This document shows positions 12,065-24,338 of a stretch of DNA of 48,761 nt, piece after piece. The notes under the pieces were generated by a model. The model was not told where the DNA came from. It made no database searches and saw only the letters and a program-made list of their open reading frames with translations. The DNA comes from Methylotenera sp. (lineage in GTDB: Bacteria; Pseudomonadota; Gammaproteobacteria; Burkholderiales; Methylophilaceae). How positions within the stretch are numbered: position 1 is the first letter of the stretch; every line of letters starts with the position of its first letter. The position numbers and the translations under genes were made by a program. The stretch spans positions 1 to 48,761 of the forward strand of contig JANXWL010000039.1 in the NCBI GenBank assembly GCA_025351225.1, given 5' to 3'.

Positions 12065-13180
12065 ATGAAATTAAATGTTACGCAAAAAATATTGGTGGGT
12101 TATGTGCTTGGTTTTATTTTATTGTTGGCTTTTGCGGCCTTAACTTTGTTGAACGGTAAAAAAATTGAGGCGACGACAGTCGCACTTTCACAAGAAAAAA
12201 TACCTGGTTTAATTGCAGTTGCCAGCTTAAAAAGCCATGTGCAGGCACAAAGTAATCATTTGTATGCGCTGTATGCAACCAACGATCAAGCGACCTTTGC
12301 AAAACAGCATGAAGCTACGATGGCAGCGCAGTTGCAAGATATTGCCAATGCGCGTGCACTAGCAGAATTTAAACCGTACGAATCAAAATTGACCGAAATG
12401 AGCAGTAAACAAGAAGTGTTCACGAATCAATTTGTGCAGATTATGCATCAACCAGAGGTGGATTGGGATGCCGCACGCGTCGCATTGTCCGCGTTTAGCA
12501 CCAGTGCCAATGAAATGGGCGCAGCTCTGGATGATTTGGTCAAAACGGTTTCTAGTCAAACACTTGCCAATGCAGAGGCCTCGCGAACACTGACCGAACA
12601 ATTGATTAATATTGCACTGATATTGGCGGGGTTAACATTTTTAGGCGTGCTAGCAATGGCTTATTATAGTCATCGCCAAGTAGCTGTGCCACTCAGGGAT
12701 ATTAGTGATGCGCTCAGCGGTATCGCCGCTCGCAAAGATTTAACACAGCGTATTAGGCAGCGTAGTGATGACGAGATTGGTGCGATTGCCGTAGCAACCA
12801 ATAATTTGCTAGAAGAGTTTCAAAAGCTGGCGCGAACCCTTGAAGGCACCTCGCAAGAAGTGAACCGCACAACTAAAAGCTTAACCGATATTACTGAAAA
12901 TGCACGTTTAAATATGGCGGATAGGAATACAAAATTACGCTTTGCAACACAGCAGTTTATGAGCGATATTGAAGCTTCAGCAAAAGATAAAACGAAAGCG
13001 GTAGAGGTGGATGTTGAGTTGCACCGCGCGCAAATGAAATTTATTCAACTGCACTTAAACGAAATTGATGAAGGTAAGCAAGCGACAGATCGTAATGTGA
13101 ATGCTTTGCAGACATCCACAGCTAAATTGCAAAAATTGGCCGAAAATATGCAGGTTCAAATCAGGTTGTTAAACTTTTAA
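12065..13180 (+). CDS. Membrane HAMP-domain protein with MCP-like sensory region but no recognisable MCP signalling or kinase output
   Basis: TM1 near the N-terminus (ILVGYVLGFILLLAFAALTLL), periplasmic helical domain, TM2 (LINIALILAGLTFLGVLAMAYY), HAMP (RQVAVPLRDISDALSGIAARKDLTQRI); coiled-coil tail. Start moved to the ATG at 12065. Confidence 0.75.
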   Translation: MKLNVTQKILVGYVLGFILLLAFAALTLLNGKKIEATTVALSQEKIPGLIAVASLKSHVQAQSNHLYALYATNDQATFAKQHEATMAAQLQDIANARALAEFKPYESKLTEMSSKQEVFTNQFVQIMHQPEVDWDAARVALSAFSTSANEMGAALDDLVKTVSSQTLANAEASRTLTEQLINIALILAGLTFLGVLAMAYYSHRQVAVPLRDISDALSGIAARKDLTQRIRQRSDDEIGAIAVATNNLLEEFQKLARTLEGTSQEVNRTTKSLTDITENARLNMADRNTKLRFATQQFMSDIEASAKDKTKAVEVDVELHRAQMKFIQLHLNEIDEGKQATDRNVNALQTSTAKLQKLAENMQVQIRLLNF

Positions 13181-13193
13181 TTATAAATACTCG

Positions 13194-14849
13194 TTACTGG
13201 TCTGCATCATCAGATGCTTGACCAGGCTTGGCTAGATTTGGCGCAGTGCTTGAGGCTAGCCATTGCTGATGATTTAAAATCGCCAACGTGATGCCCTTAT
13301 AAGCTTGCATATACTCTACTTGTTGCGCGCTAATTGCTTGAGTGCGCTTAATATATTGAATAAGGCGTCCGTTTGGGTGTGCGGCAAACCAAGCGGGCAC
13401 TTCGTCTGCAGTGATAAGGCTTGGTGATTGCTTAAGCCTGCCGACAAAATTAAAAATACCAGGATATTTGCCTACATAGGCCACAGGCGTACCGCTCAAT
13501 TCCAATATTTTAAGCTGTGCACTAATCGGCCTCACGTCATAGGCATCGCCAGCTGTACTAATTAATACAAACATGCAAATTGTGACCAACATAATGGACA
13601 TGACGCTAAGCTGTGCAATTGCATTAACAGTTGATTTTTTTGGGATGAAATAAATCACAGCAGCTGCAAGCATCACCAAGCCACCAAGCCACAGTGGAAT
13701 TTGTTGCAACCAAGGCGTAAAACGTTGGTGATTTTGCTCGTAAAGCGGTAAGGCGATTAACAATGCACCGATTAATAAAGTGGCAATTGCAATACCTGCA
13801 TTAGCTTTGCGTGATGGTTGGCTGTGGCTCTGGTGGTGACTGGCGATGCGCGCAATCATCAGCGCAAACGCAGGAAAAATTGGCAAAATGTAGTGAATTT
13901 GCTTACCGCTAATAAACGAAAATGCAATAAAAACAGGTACAGCCCAAGCGATGCAAAAGCGCAAGCTGGTATCATTAAGCGCCCCGTGCTTAATGCCTTG
14001 CCAAACATTACCCCACAATAGCCACGGAAACAGTAGCAAAGGCATAATCGGCACGTACCACCAAAACGGGCGATTGTGCGCGAACGAATCAACCATACGA
14101 TCAGCGGTTTGACCCCAAAAAATGGCATGTTGATACACGCCGCCGCCGCGTATACCTGCGGGAATTGCCCAAATTAGCGCAATCGCAGTGCCGCCAAGTA
14201 CCGCATACAATAAAGGAAAATACCAGTTTTTGGCTGTTAATATCTTGTCTTTATTCCACCAAAATGCCAATAAAGCCACGGGTAAAAGTTGCAACAAAAT
14301 GGTTGGTCCTTTGGCCAGCAAGCCGCCGCCAATGGCCAGCGCAAACAGCAACCAACCTTTTTTTGTAGATTCGGATTCAAGCGTCTGCAAGGCGATTAAC
14401 AAACCCCAAATGCCAAGTGCCGTAAAAAAGGCAATCAGCATATCGAACATCAGCGCAGTGGTGTAAAGCACCCACAAGCCGCTTCCAATAAGGATGAGCG
14501 AGGCATTGTCTTTAATTGAAATCTGCTCTGGCCATAATCTGCCAGCGATTTTGCGCGTAACAAATACGCTACCCAGTGCGAATAAAGATGGCACTAGCCT
14601 TGGCCACCAATCGTTTACGCCAAACACTTTCCAGCCAAGATTAATCAGCCAAAACAGCAGTGGTGGCTTATGGCTATAGGCGATGCCATTCAAATAAGGC
14701 ACTAAATAATCGCCGTTTAGCCACATATTCCACGCGACTGTTACATATCTTGTTTCGTCTATGGGCAAGTAACTGCGGCCATTTAGGCCAAGCAAGACCA
14801 AAAAAATCCATAACAAAATAATTTGAATATGGATTTTTTTAAGTGACAC
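13194..14849 (-). CDS. ArnT-like/PMT family GT-C glycosyltransferase, integral membrane
   Basis: 551 aa polytopic; LNGRSYLPIDETRYVTVAWNMWLNGDYLVPYLNGIAYSHKPPLLFWLI is a typical ArnT N-terminus. Confidence 0.85.
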   Translation of the reverse strand: MSLKKIHIQIILLWIFLVLLGLNGRSYLPIDETRYVTVAWNMWLNGDYLVPYLNGIAYSHKPPLLFWLINLGWKVFGVNDWWPRLVPSLFALGSVFVTRKIAGRLWPEQISIKDNASLILIGSGLWVLYTTALMFDMLIAFFTALGIWGLLIALQTLESESTKKGWLLFALAIGGGLLAKGPTILLQLLPVALLAFWWNKDKILTAKNWYFPLLYAVLGGTAIALIWAIPAGIRGGGVYQHAIFWGQTADRMVDSFAHNRPFWWYVPIMPLLLFPWLLWGNVWQGIKHGALNDTSLRFCIAWAVPVFIAFSFISGKQIHYILPIFPAFALMIARIASHHQSHSQPSRKANAGIAIATLLIGALLIALPLYEQNHQRFTPWLQQIPLWLGGLVMLAAAVIYFIPKKSTVNAIAQLSVMSIMLVTICMFVLISTAGDAYDVRPISAQLKILELSGTPVAYVGKYPGIFNFVGRLKQSPSLITADEVPAWFAAHPNGRLIQYIKRTQAISAQQVEYMQAYKGITLAILNHQQWLASSTAPNLAKPGQASDDADQ

Positions 14850-14898
14850 GTTAATTTTAGCCTACAATTTAAGCATGGGTTATTTAAACTTGAGCGAC

Positions 14899-15582
<684 letters not shown>

Positions 15583-15587
15583 TTATA

Positions 15588-16367
15588 TCAAACTAGATAA
15601 TTAGAGATGGCGACAAATTGCGCCAGATGTAAATTTTCGGCGCGCAATTGCGGATTAATATCAAGTGCCGCAAACCCCGCGTCATCTAACAAGCCTTTAA
15701 GCGTATTGCGTAGCGTTTTGCGACGTTGACCAAATGCAGCAAGTACAATTTTGGCAAAGTGTTTTTCGTCTTTAGCAGTAAATGGTAACGTGGTATGCGG
15801 CACACAGCGCACAAAGGCAGACTCCACTTTTGGCGCGGGCTCAAACGCTTCTGGGGGCACAGTGATTAAGTAGTCCATTGCTAAATGATATTGCAACATG
15901 ACCGAAAGCCGCCCGTAGGCTGGTGTAGATGGCGATGCCACCATGCGCTCAACCACCTCTTTTTGCAGCATAAAATGCATGTCAACAATGTGCGCGACGT
16001 TATCTAGTAAGTGAAATAATATGGGCGTAGAGATGTTGTAAGGTAGATTGCCAGTGACACGCAAGTGTTCACCAAGGGTGATAAATTGAAATTTAAGCGC
16101 ATCAACATTGTGAATGGCTACGGTATTATTGGCGTAGGCAGGCCTAGCGTATTCGGCTTGCATCCAGCTAACAATATCGCGATCAATCTCCACTACATGC
16201 AGATGCGGTATTTTAGCTAGCAGCGGCTTGGTAAGAGCGCCCAAGCCAGGCCCAATTTCGACAATGGTTTGACCAATTTGCGGATTAATGGCTTCAATTA
16301 AGCTGGCAATCACGCTTTGATCGGTTAAAAAATTTTGGCCGAAGCGTTTTTTGGCTACGTGCTTCAT
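15588..16367 (-). CDS. rsmA: 16S rRNA (adenine1518-N6/adenine1519-N6)-dimethyltransferase
   Basis: 259 aa; [33 protein letters not shown]. Confidence 0.96.
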   Translation of the reverse strand: MKHVAKKRFGQNFLTDQSVIASLIEAINPQIGQTIVEIGPGLGALTKPLLAKIPHLHVVEIDRDIVSWMQAEYARPAYANNTVAIHNVDALKFQFITLGEHLRVTGNLPYNISTPILFHLLDNVAHIVDMHFMLQKEVVERMVASPSTPAYGRLSVMLQYHLAMDYLITVPPEAFEPAPKVESAFVRCVPHTTLPFTAKDEKHFAKIVLAAFGQRRKTLRNTLKGLLDDAGFAALDINPQLRAENLHLAQFVAISNYLV

Positions 16368-17350
16368 GCTTTGTTTTTAACTAAATCAATTGCCAAATCA
16401 ATGGCGGCTAGCATGCTGCCAATATCAATCTTGCCCGTGTCTACATTATTTTTCCCCGCTAAATCTAAAGCGGTACCGTGATCGACCGAGGTGCGAATAA
16501 TTGGTAGGCCCAGCGTTACGTTTACGCCGCCGCCAAAACTAGCGTATTTTAGCACTGGCAGACCTTGGTCGTGATACATGGCCAGTACGGCGTCAGCATG
16601 TTGTAGATGGTGCTTAGCAAACAAGGTGTCGGCTGGCAATGCGCCAACTAAGCTCATGTTTTCACAGCGTAATTGTGCCAAAACAGGGTTGATGATTTCA
16701 ATTTCTTCATGGCCTAAATAACCATCTTCGCCCGCGTGCGGATTAAGGCCCGCTACTAAAATTCGCGGGTTATTAATGCCGAATTTAGCTTTTAGGTCAG
16801 CATGTAAAATGCGAATGGTTGTTTCTAAGCCGCTGTGTGTAATGGCTGCTGGCACGTCTTTAAGGGCTAAATGGATGGTTGCCAGCGCGACTTTCATACC
16901 GCCACCAACTAACATCATCACAACGTTTTTGGTGTGTGTGTGCTCTGCGAAATATTCGGTATGCCCAGTAAATGCAATGCCTGCATCGTTAATCACGCCT
17001 TTATGAACGGGCGCAGTGACTATTGCATCAAAGCGTGCATCAAAGCGTGCATTAAATTCACCATTTAAACTGCCGTCAATTGCACATTTAAGCGTATTCA
17101 GCACATATTGGCTATTGGCAGGGTTTAGCATGCCAGCAACCACTGGTGCGACAGTTGGAACATGCAAAACGTTTTTGGTAGAAAAGCTGACATTAAGCTG
17201 CCGAGCGCGTGCGGCCAGCATATCAGCATCACCAATAATGGTGATGTCCGCTTTTATATCGCGTTGCGCAAGCAGCACACAAATATCTGGGCCTATGCCT
17301 GCAGGCTCACCGCTGGTGACGGCTATGCGGGCTAATGGTTGTGAAGGCAT
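16364..17350 (-). CDS. pdxA: 4-hydroxythreonine-4-phosphate dehydrogenase
   Basis: 328 aa; [12 protein letters not shown]-like start, [49 protein letters not shown]. Confidence 0.96.
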   Translation of the reverse strand: MPSQPLARIAVTSGEPAGIGPDICVLLAQRDIKADITIIGDADMLAARARQLNVSFSTKNVLHVPTVAPVVAGMLNPANSQYVLNTLKCAIDGSLNGEFNARFDARFDAIVTAPVHKGVINDAGIAFTGHTEYFAEHTHTKNVVMMLVGGGMKVALATIHLALKDVPAAITHSGLETTIRILHADLKAKFGINNPRILVAGLNPHAGEDGYLGHEEIEIINPVLAQLRCENMSLVGALPADTLFAKHHLQHADAVLAMYHDQGLPVLKYASFGGGVNVTLGLPIIRTSVDHGTALDLAGKNNVDTGKIDIGSMLAAIDLAIDLVKNKA

Positions 17351-17381
17351 GCTAATTAAAGCTAGATAATTGTTATTAAAT

Positions 17382-18689
17382 TCAAAACTTGTCTTCTAAA
17401 CGCAACTCAACAAACGCGCGGTCGCGCATCTCACGTATCCAATCTTGGTAAGCTTCTTCAGATTTACGCGTACGGATTTCTTGGCGCGCTTTAAGTCTAG
17501 CCGCTTCTTTACTCATGTCTTGCTGACGGCGTTCTAGCACTTGAATCACGTGCCAGCCAAATGGCGATTGCACAGGCGCGCTAATTTCACCAATTTTAAG
17601 CTCATTCATGGCTTTTTCAAATTGTGGCACGGTATCGCCAGGGTTTACCCAGCCTAAATCACCGCCATTGTTTGCGCTGCCGTCTTCTGAATATTGGCGG
17701 GCGAGCTCTTCAAATTTTCCGCCGTTATCTAGCCGTTCTTTTAAGCCATCCATTTTATGTTTGGCTTCTTTATCAGAAACCACTTCAGATGTTTTGATTA
17801 AAATATGGCGCGCGTGGGTTTGGCCAACCACTAACGAAGAGCTGCCACCGCGTTTATTAGTCAGCTTTAAAATATGAAAGCCGCTAGGGCTGCGAATAGC
17901 TTTTGAAACCTCACCCACTTGCAACGTTTTAACGACGTCTAAAAATAGTGATGGCATTTGCTCGCCCTTACGCCAACCCATTGCGCCGCCCTCTAATGCG
18001 TTTGGCGCATCTGAAAACGCGGCAGATACTTGCGTAAAGCCGGTACCGCTAGCTAATTGTTTTAAAGCTTGCTCAGCTTTTGTTTTAGCTTTTTGCAAGT
18101 CTTCAGGTGAGGCATCTTCTGGCGTGCGTATCATAATGTGCGAGACTTCAAATTCGTCTTGATCCTCACCGCGATTGGCTTGCGTGGTTAAGTAATTATC
18201 AACCTCGCCTTCAGATATGGTCAGCCGATTATCCACTTCGCGCTCGCGCAGCCGCGCTATAGTAATTTCGTTGCGAATATCTTCGCGAAACTTGCGAATG
18301 CTAATGCCATCCTTTTCAAGTGCAGCTTTAAATTCATCTGGGCTAAGTTTATTTTGCGTGGCAATACGCTCAATAGTTTTATCCAATTGGGTGTCATCAA
18401 TTTTAATGCCTGTTTGCGCAGCCATTTGCAATTGTAGGCTATCCACAATTAAACGTTCTAAAATTTGTTTTTCTAGTACATTTTTTGGTGGTAGTTCGGT
18501 ACCATTTTTTTCTAATTGCGCACTCACCGTTTTAATGCGATCAGCCAGTTCTTGCTCGGTAATCACATTTTGATCGACCACCGCAATGATGCGATCCATC
18601 TTAATCACTTCAGCCGAAGCTGCTGTGTTGTTAACAATAAAGCTACTTATCAATATAAGTAGTGTAATGGTGGTTTTTAATAATTTCAT
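17382..18689 (-). CDS. surA: Periplasmic peptidyl-prolyl isomerase / OMP chaperone
   Basis: 435 aa; signal peptide, SurA N-domain and two parvulin domains ([12 protein letters not shown]..., [11 protein letters not shown]...). Confidence 0.95.
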   Translation of the reverse strand: MKLLKTTITLLILISSFIVNNTAASAEVIKMDRIIAVVDQNVITEQELADRIKTVSAQLEKNGTELPPKNVLEKQILERLIVDSLQLQMAAQTGIKIDDTQLDKTIERIATQNKLSPDEFKAALEKDGISIRKFREDIRNEITIARLREREVDNRLTISEGEVDNYLTTQANRGEDQDEFEVSHIMIRTPEDASPEDLQKAKTKAEQALKQLASGTGFTQVSAAFSDAPNALEGGAMGWRKGEQMPSLFLDVVKTLQVGEVSKAIRSPSGFHILKLTNKRGGSSSLVVGQTHARHILIKTSEVVSDKEAKHKMDGLKERLDNGGKFEELARQYSEDGSANNGGDLGWVNPGDTVPQFEKAMNELKIGEISAPVQSPFGWHVIQVLERRQQDMSKEAARLKARQEIRTRKSEEAYQDWIREMRDRAFVELRLEDKF

Positions 18690-21157
18690 TGGTTGTAGTT
18701 TTGCTGCCTGTAAATGTTAGGGATTTCGCTAGAGCTTAAATAACCTGGAATGTCGCGCCGCAGTAGGTTAAGCGGATTTGCGCCTATAGAAGCCAAGCCA
18801 CCTAGCTCTAACTGAAAGAATAGACCATAGTTTGCTTGCGCTGTTGCTGTTTCTACGCGTTGAATCACTGTGCGTGCTTGCCAGCAGCCCGCATCATATT
18901 CTAGCCCTGCTACAGCTTCAATAGGTTTACTTTCGCGTACCGAGTAGTTGTATCGCCCAACACCATACCAGCCACGGCTTAGCGGCCATTGGCCAGAAAT
19001 ATCAATCTGCTCCAAAAAGGCTTGGGTGTAGCGATAGCCAATATTAAGCAATTTGCCAGGCTCTGGATTATAGCGCGCTAGCAAATTGCCGCGCACAAGA
19101 CCATTGCCATCGGTGTTATATTGGCCAAACGCATCTAAATTCCACTGATTAGAAAGTCTTGCGGTGAGCGAGCCAATAATATCTGAGCGTGTTCCGCTAG
19201 ATTTAACGCCGCCAGGCAATGTGACGTTTTGATCTTGAAAATAAAAGCGCTCACCAACAGTAGCGGCAAGGCGTTCAACCCCAGTGTCTTTATCGACCAA
19301 ACGCGAGGTGACGGCTAAGCTAAGCTGGTTGGCGTTGTTAATACGATCATCGCCTGTGAATTGGTTTTCGCTAAATAATGTTGTTTGGTTGAGGTCAGAC
19401 AGGCCCGTATCGAAAACGGGCAGTAAGTCTTGATTATGGTCGGGAATGTAGACATAAAATAAGCGTGGCTCGATAGTTTGAGTGTAGCCATTTTGTATCT
19501 TATTGTTTTTCTTGACGTTAAAATCACGCTCAAAATACAAGCCACTATCAATGCTTACAATGGGTAGCACGCGACTATCTGTATTATTAGTAACCGTTGC
19601 GCCATTCACTGTAAAGTCATTATTTTTAAGGCTATATTGCGTCATGTGTAAGCCAAGCTTGGGCGTAACATAACCATAAGATTGCGTAAACGGCGCACTT
19701 ATGCTGGGGTAAAGTACCAAGCGGCTACCCGTTGCGGAAAGAGTAGCTTTATCGTTGCGGTCAAAATACGTATATTGACTAAATAAATTAGTATTAACGT
19801 AATCCCATTCTTTATCTGCTGTCAGTGTGAGCTGCGGTAGGCGTTCGTAAGGATAATTAGTTTTATCTAGCGTTTGATATTTTTGCACTAAACCATTGAA
19901 CTTCCACACCTCGCCAGAGTAATCCACGCGGCCTTCTTGAGGCAAATTTACGCGGCTGGTGTTAATAATGCGTGTCGACATATCGGAAAAATATTGGTCG
20001 TCGGACACTTTTTCTAAGTTATAGCCTGCCGACCAGCCATTATCAAAGCTATGGCTATGACTTAGGTTAACGTAATAGCGACGTTTATCAGTATTGGTGT
20101 CGTTATCTAAATACTCTAGGCTATCAATACCTGAATAGTTTTCGCCCAAATATCTAAAATCACCTTGTAATTGCAAGCCGCGCTTACTCATATAACGCGT
20201 GCTCACTGTCGCATCTTTATTGGGTGCAATGTTAATGTAGTAAGGTACTGCCACCTCAAAGCCGCTATTGGTTGTAGAACCAATTGTTGGCGCTAGCAAG
20301 CCTGATTTACGTTCGTTATTAAAAGAAAACGACATCCAAGGCGTATATAAAAGTGGCACACCTTTAAACTCTACATAAGCATTTTTAGCGGTGCCCGATT
20401 GCGTGTAATCGTTTAGCTCAATCTCTTTGGCTTTGATATACCAATCATCTACGCCTGCTTCACAAGTGGTATAGCGCGCATTTTTCAAACGTTTTTTATC
20501 TTGGCCTTCAAAAAATACTACTTGGGCATCGCCACGCGATGTGCTGTTAATAGGGGGCAAGGCTTCTAAGCCAATTGGTTTTGCAGGCTCGCGATAGCTG
20601 TCTTGGTATAATCTAGGGTTGTCAGTCAAACTAGTTTGCGTGTTAAGTAATTTAGATTGTGTATACACGCTTGGGTCATTGTGCGGTACTGGTTCTTTTT
20701 GACCAGTACCAGACCTATTGCTAGTCACGGTTTTGCTCATGCTCACTGATGCATCGCGCATTTCGCCAATGCTCTCGCTAAGCTTCATTTTTAGCGCAGG
20801 GCCTTTGATTTCACTCTCACCCAAATCAATGCGCGCATTGCCAGTCACTTTTAACTCATCATTTTGCACGTCGTATTCAATGTTATCGCCATAAATGTGC
20901 TGATCGCCCTTGCTAATCTCGGCGTTGCCACTGGCGCGCATTTTGCGGTCTAAATATAAATCTAGCTTGTCGCCTTCAATTTGAATCGAGCCAGGTTGTG
21001 CAGTAGGTGGCAGCGTTTCTGGCACTTGAAATAGCTCGGTGGTAAACGTCTCTGCACATACATTAGCACTCAGGCCTGCCAAGGCGGTAAGCACAGCAAG
21101 CATAAGCCTAGTATGCTTAGATTTAGTACGATTAAATTGTGATTGAGAGTAATGCAA
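18686..21157 (-). CDS. lptD: LPS-assembly outer membrane protein (TTG start per ORF track)
   Basis: 823 aa; OstA-like N-domain, [27 protein letters not shown]-terminal barrel; upstream of surA. Confidence 0.95.
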   Translation of the reverse strand: MHYSQSQFNRTKSKHTRLMLAVLTALAGLSANVCAETFTTELFQVPETLPPTAQPGSIQIEGDKLDLYLDRKMRASGNAEISKGDQHIYGDNIEYDVQNDELKVTGNARIDLGESEIKGPALKMKLSESIGEMRDASVSMSKTVTSNRSGTGQKEPVPHNDPSVYTQSKLLNTQTSLTDNPRLYQDSYREPAKPIGLEALPPINSTSRGDAQVVFFEGQDKKRLKNARYTTCEAGVDDWYIKAKEIELNDYTQSGTAKNAYVEFKGVPLLYTPWMSFSFNNERKSGLLAPTIGSTTNSGFEVAVPYYINIAPNKDATVSTRYMSKRGLQLQGDFRYLGENYSGIDSLEYLDNDTNTDKRRYYVNLSHSHSFDNGWSAGYNLEKVSDDQYFSDMSTRIINTSRVNLPQEGRVDYSGEVWKFNGLVQKYQTLDKTNYPYERLPQLTLTADKEWDYVNTNLFSQYTYFDRNDKATLSATGSRLVLYPSISAPFTQSYGYVTPKLGLHMTQYSLKNNDFTVNGATVTNNTDSRVLPIVSIDSGLYFERDFNVKKNNKIQNGYTQTIEPRLFYVYIPDHNQDLLPVFDTGLSDLNQTTLFSENQFTGDDRINNANQLSLAVTSRLVDKDTGVERLAATVGERFYFQDQNVTLPGGVKSSGTRSDIIGSLTARLSNQWNLDAFGQYNTDGNGLVRGNLLARYNPEPGKLLNIGYRYTQAFLEQIDISGQWPLSRGWYGVGRYNYSVRESKPIEAVAGLEYDAGCWQARTVIQRVETATAQANYGLFFQLELGGLASIGANPLNLLRRDIPGYLSSSEIPNIYRQQNYNQ

Positions 21158-21273
21158 AAGTGGCTTTAAACGCTGCTAAATAAGTTAAGTCAATGTTGTA
21201 TTTTACAGATGAATGTTAAAATCGTATATAAGCTTATTTTAAGCCACTCAAATTTGCGCACAAAGGCATTAAA

Positions 21274-22266
21274 TTGGATAGAAAACAACAATTAGAAAGC
21301 TGGCTACAGGCCATTTTAAATCAAGCATTTAGTTTAACAACAGCCTCTGCCGATGCCAGTTTTAGGCGCTATTTTAGGGTGCATTTAAGCGATAAAACGC
21401 TCATTGCGATGGATGCGCCACCACCTCAAGAAGATTGCCGCCCATTTGTAAAAGTGGCGCAGATGTTTGTCAGCGCAGGTTTAAATGCACCAAAAGTCAT
21501 CGCGCAAGATTTAGCTAATGGTTTTTTATTGCTCAGCGATTTGGGCGACGATACTTATTTGCAGCACTTAACAAATGAAACAGCGCAAATGCTCTATTTG
21601 GATGCCACTAACGCGCTCATTAAAATGCAATTGGCAAGCCAAAAACATGATTTACCACCGTATGACGAGGCGCTGCTGACGCGTGAGATGCAACTCTTTC
21701 CCGATTGGTATGTGGCTAAGCGTTTAAATATGACGCTTAATAGCGAACAACAAGGCTGGTTGCAACAAACGTTTGATGCGCTGAATAAAAATATCCTCGC
21801 GCAAGGGCAAGTGACTGTGCATCGCGATTATCACTCACGTAACTTAATGGTGACGCATGAAAATACGCCTGGAATTTTAGACTTTCAAGATGCTGTGCAT
21901 GGTGCAATTACTTACGATTTGGTGTCACTTCTTAAAGATGCCTATATTCAGTGGGATGAAGAACAAGTGATTGATTTGGCGGTGCGCTATTGGGAGCCCG
22001 CTAAAAAAGCAGGTCTGCCAGTGCCGCAAGATTTTAGCGAGTTTTATCGAGATTTTGAATGGATGGGCGCGCAACGCCATATTAAAATTTTAGGCATATT
22101 TGCAAGGCTTTACCATCGTGATGGCAAAGACGGCTACTTAAAAGATATGCCGCTAGTGATGCATTATCTGCGTAAAGTGTGCGAGCGTTATGTGGAGCTG
22201 CGCCCAATGCTGCGCTTGCTGGACGCGCTTGAAGGCAAAGTGCCACGGCCAAAATATGTGGTTTAA
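21274..22266 (+). CDS. amgK: N-acetylmuramate/N-acetylglucosamine anomeric kinase-like aminoglycoside phosphotransferase family protein (TTG start)
   Basis: 330 aa; APT fold motif VHRDYHSRNLMV, GILDFQDAVHGAITYDL; followed by murU-like gene. Confidence 0.85.
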   Translation: MDRKQQLESWLQAILNQAFSLTTASADASFRRYFRVHLSDKTLIAMDAPPPQEDCRPFVKVAQMFVSAGLNAPKVIAQDLANGFLLLSDLGDDTYLQHLTNETAQMLYLDATNALIKMQLASQKHDLPPYDEALLTREMQLFPDWYVAKRLNMTLNSEQQGWLQQTFDALNKNILAQGQVTVHRDYHSRNLMVTHENTPGILDFQDAVHGAITYDLVSLLKDAYIQWDEEQVIDLAVRYWEPAKKAGLPVPQDFSEFYRDFEWMGAQRHIKILGIFARLYHRDGKDGYLKDMPLVMHYLRKVCERYVELRPMLRLLDALEGKVPRPKYVV

Positions 22267-22284
22267 ACAAATGAAAAATAGTTT

Positions 22285-22956
22285 ATGAAAGCCATGATAC
22301 TGGCCGCAGGCCGTGGCGAGCGCATGCGTCCCTTAACCGACCATACGCCCAAACCTTTATTAAAAGTGGGCGGCAAGCCGCTTATTGTTTGGCATTTAGA
22401 GCGCTTGGCTGCGGCTGGTTTTAAAGATATTGTGATTAATCACGCGCATTTAGGTGCACAAATTGAGGCTGCTTTGGGGAACGGTGCGCCATGGGGCTTG
22501 TCAATAAAATATAGTCCTGAAAAAACCGCGCTGGAAACTGCGGGAGGCATTGCTAACGCTTTGCCGCTGTTAGGAGATGAGCCATTTTTAGTGGTGAATG
22601 GTGATACGTTCATCGAGATTGATTTTGCTTTTTTGCACTTAAAAATCAATATGCTGGCGCATTTGGTATTGATTGATAACCCGCCACAGCATCTACAAGG
22701 TGACTTTGCGATTCAAGATGGAATACTGAAAAATACAGGGATACAAATGCTAACGTTTTCTGGTGTGGGCGTTTATCACCCTGATTTATTTGCAGATATT
22801 GTGAGTGGTGAGCCAGCAAAACTTGCACTATTACTGCGCAAAGCGATTGACAGTAATGCTGCTACAGCTCAGTATTATCAGGGCGTTTGGCACGATATTG
22901 GAACACCTGAGCGGCTAAAAAATTTAGATGAAAGTTTACTAAAGCAACATAAATGA
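22285..22956 (+). CDS. murU: N-acetylmuramate alpha-1-phosphate uridylyltransferase-like nucleotidyltransferase
   Basis: 223 aa; MKAMILAAGRGERMRPLTDHTPKPLLKVGGKPLI; adjacent to amgK. Confidence 0.87.
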   Translation: MKAMILAAGRGERMRPLTDHTPKPLLKVGGKPLIVWHLERLAAAGFKDIVINHAHLGAQIEAALGNGAPWGLSIKYSPEKTALETAGGIANALPLLGDEPFLVVNGDTFIEIDFAFLHLKINMLAHLVLIDNPPQHLQGDFAIQDGILKNTGIQMLTFSGVGVYHPDLFADIVSGEPAKLALLLRKAIDSNAATAQYYQGVWHDIGTPERLKNLDESLLKQHK

Positions 22957-24338
22957 CTATGTTTAATTTAAAAGAATTTCAAGCGCGTCGTAACCAACTG
23001 TTAGCCAATATGGTTGAAGGAGTTGCTATTATCCCCACTGCGCCAGAAGTGATTCGCAATCGTGATTCGCATTACCCATACCGTTTTGATAGTCACTTTT
23101 ATTACCTCACAGGCTTTAAAGAGCCTGATTCTGTGTTGGTGTTAATTGCCTCGGATGATAGTAAGTCTGAAAATAAAAGCATTTTATTTTGTCGTGATAA
23201 AGATATGGAGCGCGAAATTTGGGATGGGTTTCGTTACGGACCAGAAGCTGCGAAAACAACATTTGGTTTTGATGAAACCTATTCAATTGCCCAACTAGAC
23301 GATATGTTGCCTAAATTAATGGCTAATCAATCCAAATTATTTTATAGCTTAGGAGCGAGTAGCGATTGGGATGTAAAAGTAACGGGCTGGCTAAATAAAG
23401 TGAAAGATTTAGCGCGTGCGGGTGTTTCTGCGCCTGAGAGCATTGTAGATGTGCGTCAGTTGATTGATGTGCAGCGCTTGCTAAAAACACCATATGAAAT
23501 TGACTTGATGCGAAGAAGCGCCAATATTGCGGCGGGTGCGCATAACCGGGCCATGATGTTTGTAGCTGGTAAGTTTGTTAAGGCCAACCAAAATGAATAT
23601 GCTATAAAAGAAAATGAGGTCGAAGCCGAATTTTTGCACGAGTTTTATAAGAACGGGTCGCAATCGCCAGCCTACACCAGCATCGTTGCGGGTGGCGCTA
23701 ATGCTTGTACGCTGCATTACAACGCCAATAATTGTGTGTTGAAAAATGGCGATTTGTTGTTGATTGATGCAGGCTGTGAATTAGATGGTTATGCCTCTGA
23801 CATCACACGCACTTTTCCTGTAAACGGTAAATTTTCACCAGCACAAAAAGATTTGTATGAGCTGGTGTTAGCCTCACAATTTGCCGCGATTGACGCTGCA
23901 AAACCGAATAACCATTGGAATGCGCCACATGAAGCGGCTTTAGAAATTTTAGTACAAGGTTTTATTGATTTTAAATTGTGCAAAGGTACGAAAGAAGAAG
24001 TGCTAGAAAATGGCAGCTATCGCCAATTTTATATGCACCGCACTGGTCATTGGCTGGGCTTAGATGTGCATGATGTGGGCCAATATACAATTAAAGAGCC
24101 TAAAGATAAAGCGGGCAATTGGGCGATACTAGAACCAGGTAACACGTTAACAGTGGAGCCTGGTTGCTATGTACGTCCTGCCGACAATGTACCAGAACAT
24201 TTTTGGAGTATTGGTATCCGCATTGAAGACGATGTGCTAATTACCAAAACAGGTAATGAAGTGCTGACTAAAAATGCAGTGAAAACTGTGGCGGATATTG
24301 AAGCGTTAATGGCAGATGCAAAGTCAAAGCATGTCTAG
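22953..24338 (+). CDS. pepP: Xaa-Pro aminopeptidase
   Basis: 461 aa; metal ligand motifs LLIDAGCELDGYASDITRTFPVNG, HRTGHWLGLDVHDVG, LTVEPGCYV. Confidence 0.95.
   Translation: MTMFNLKEFQARRNQLLANMVEGVAIIPTAPEVIRNRDSHYPYRFDSHFYYLTGFKEPDSVLVLIASDDSKSENKSILFCRDKDMEREIWDGFRYGPEAAKTTFGFDETYSIAQLDDMLPKLMANQSKLFYSLGASSDWDVKVTGWLNKVKDLARAGVSAPESIVDVRQLIDVQRLLKTPYEIDLMRRSANIAAGAHNRAMMFVAGKFVKANQNEYAIKENEVEAEFLHEFYKNGSQSPAYTSIVAGGANACTLHYNANNCVLKNGDLLLIDAGCELDGYASDITRTFPVNGKFSPAQKDLYELVLASQFAAIDAAKPNNHWNAPHEAALEILVQGFIDFKLCKGTKEEVLENGSYRQFYMHRTGHWLGLDVHDVGQYTIKEPKDKAGNWAILEPGNTLTVEPGCYVRPADNVPEHFWSIGIRIEDDVLITKTGNEVLTKNAVKTVADIEALMADAKSKHV

Noticed and set aside
21274-22956. amgK-murU pair as a novel system
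   Set aside because: This is a known peptidoglycan-recycling pair and the position next to lptD-surA-pdxA-rsmA is common in proteobacteria.
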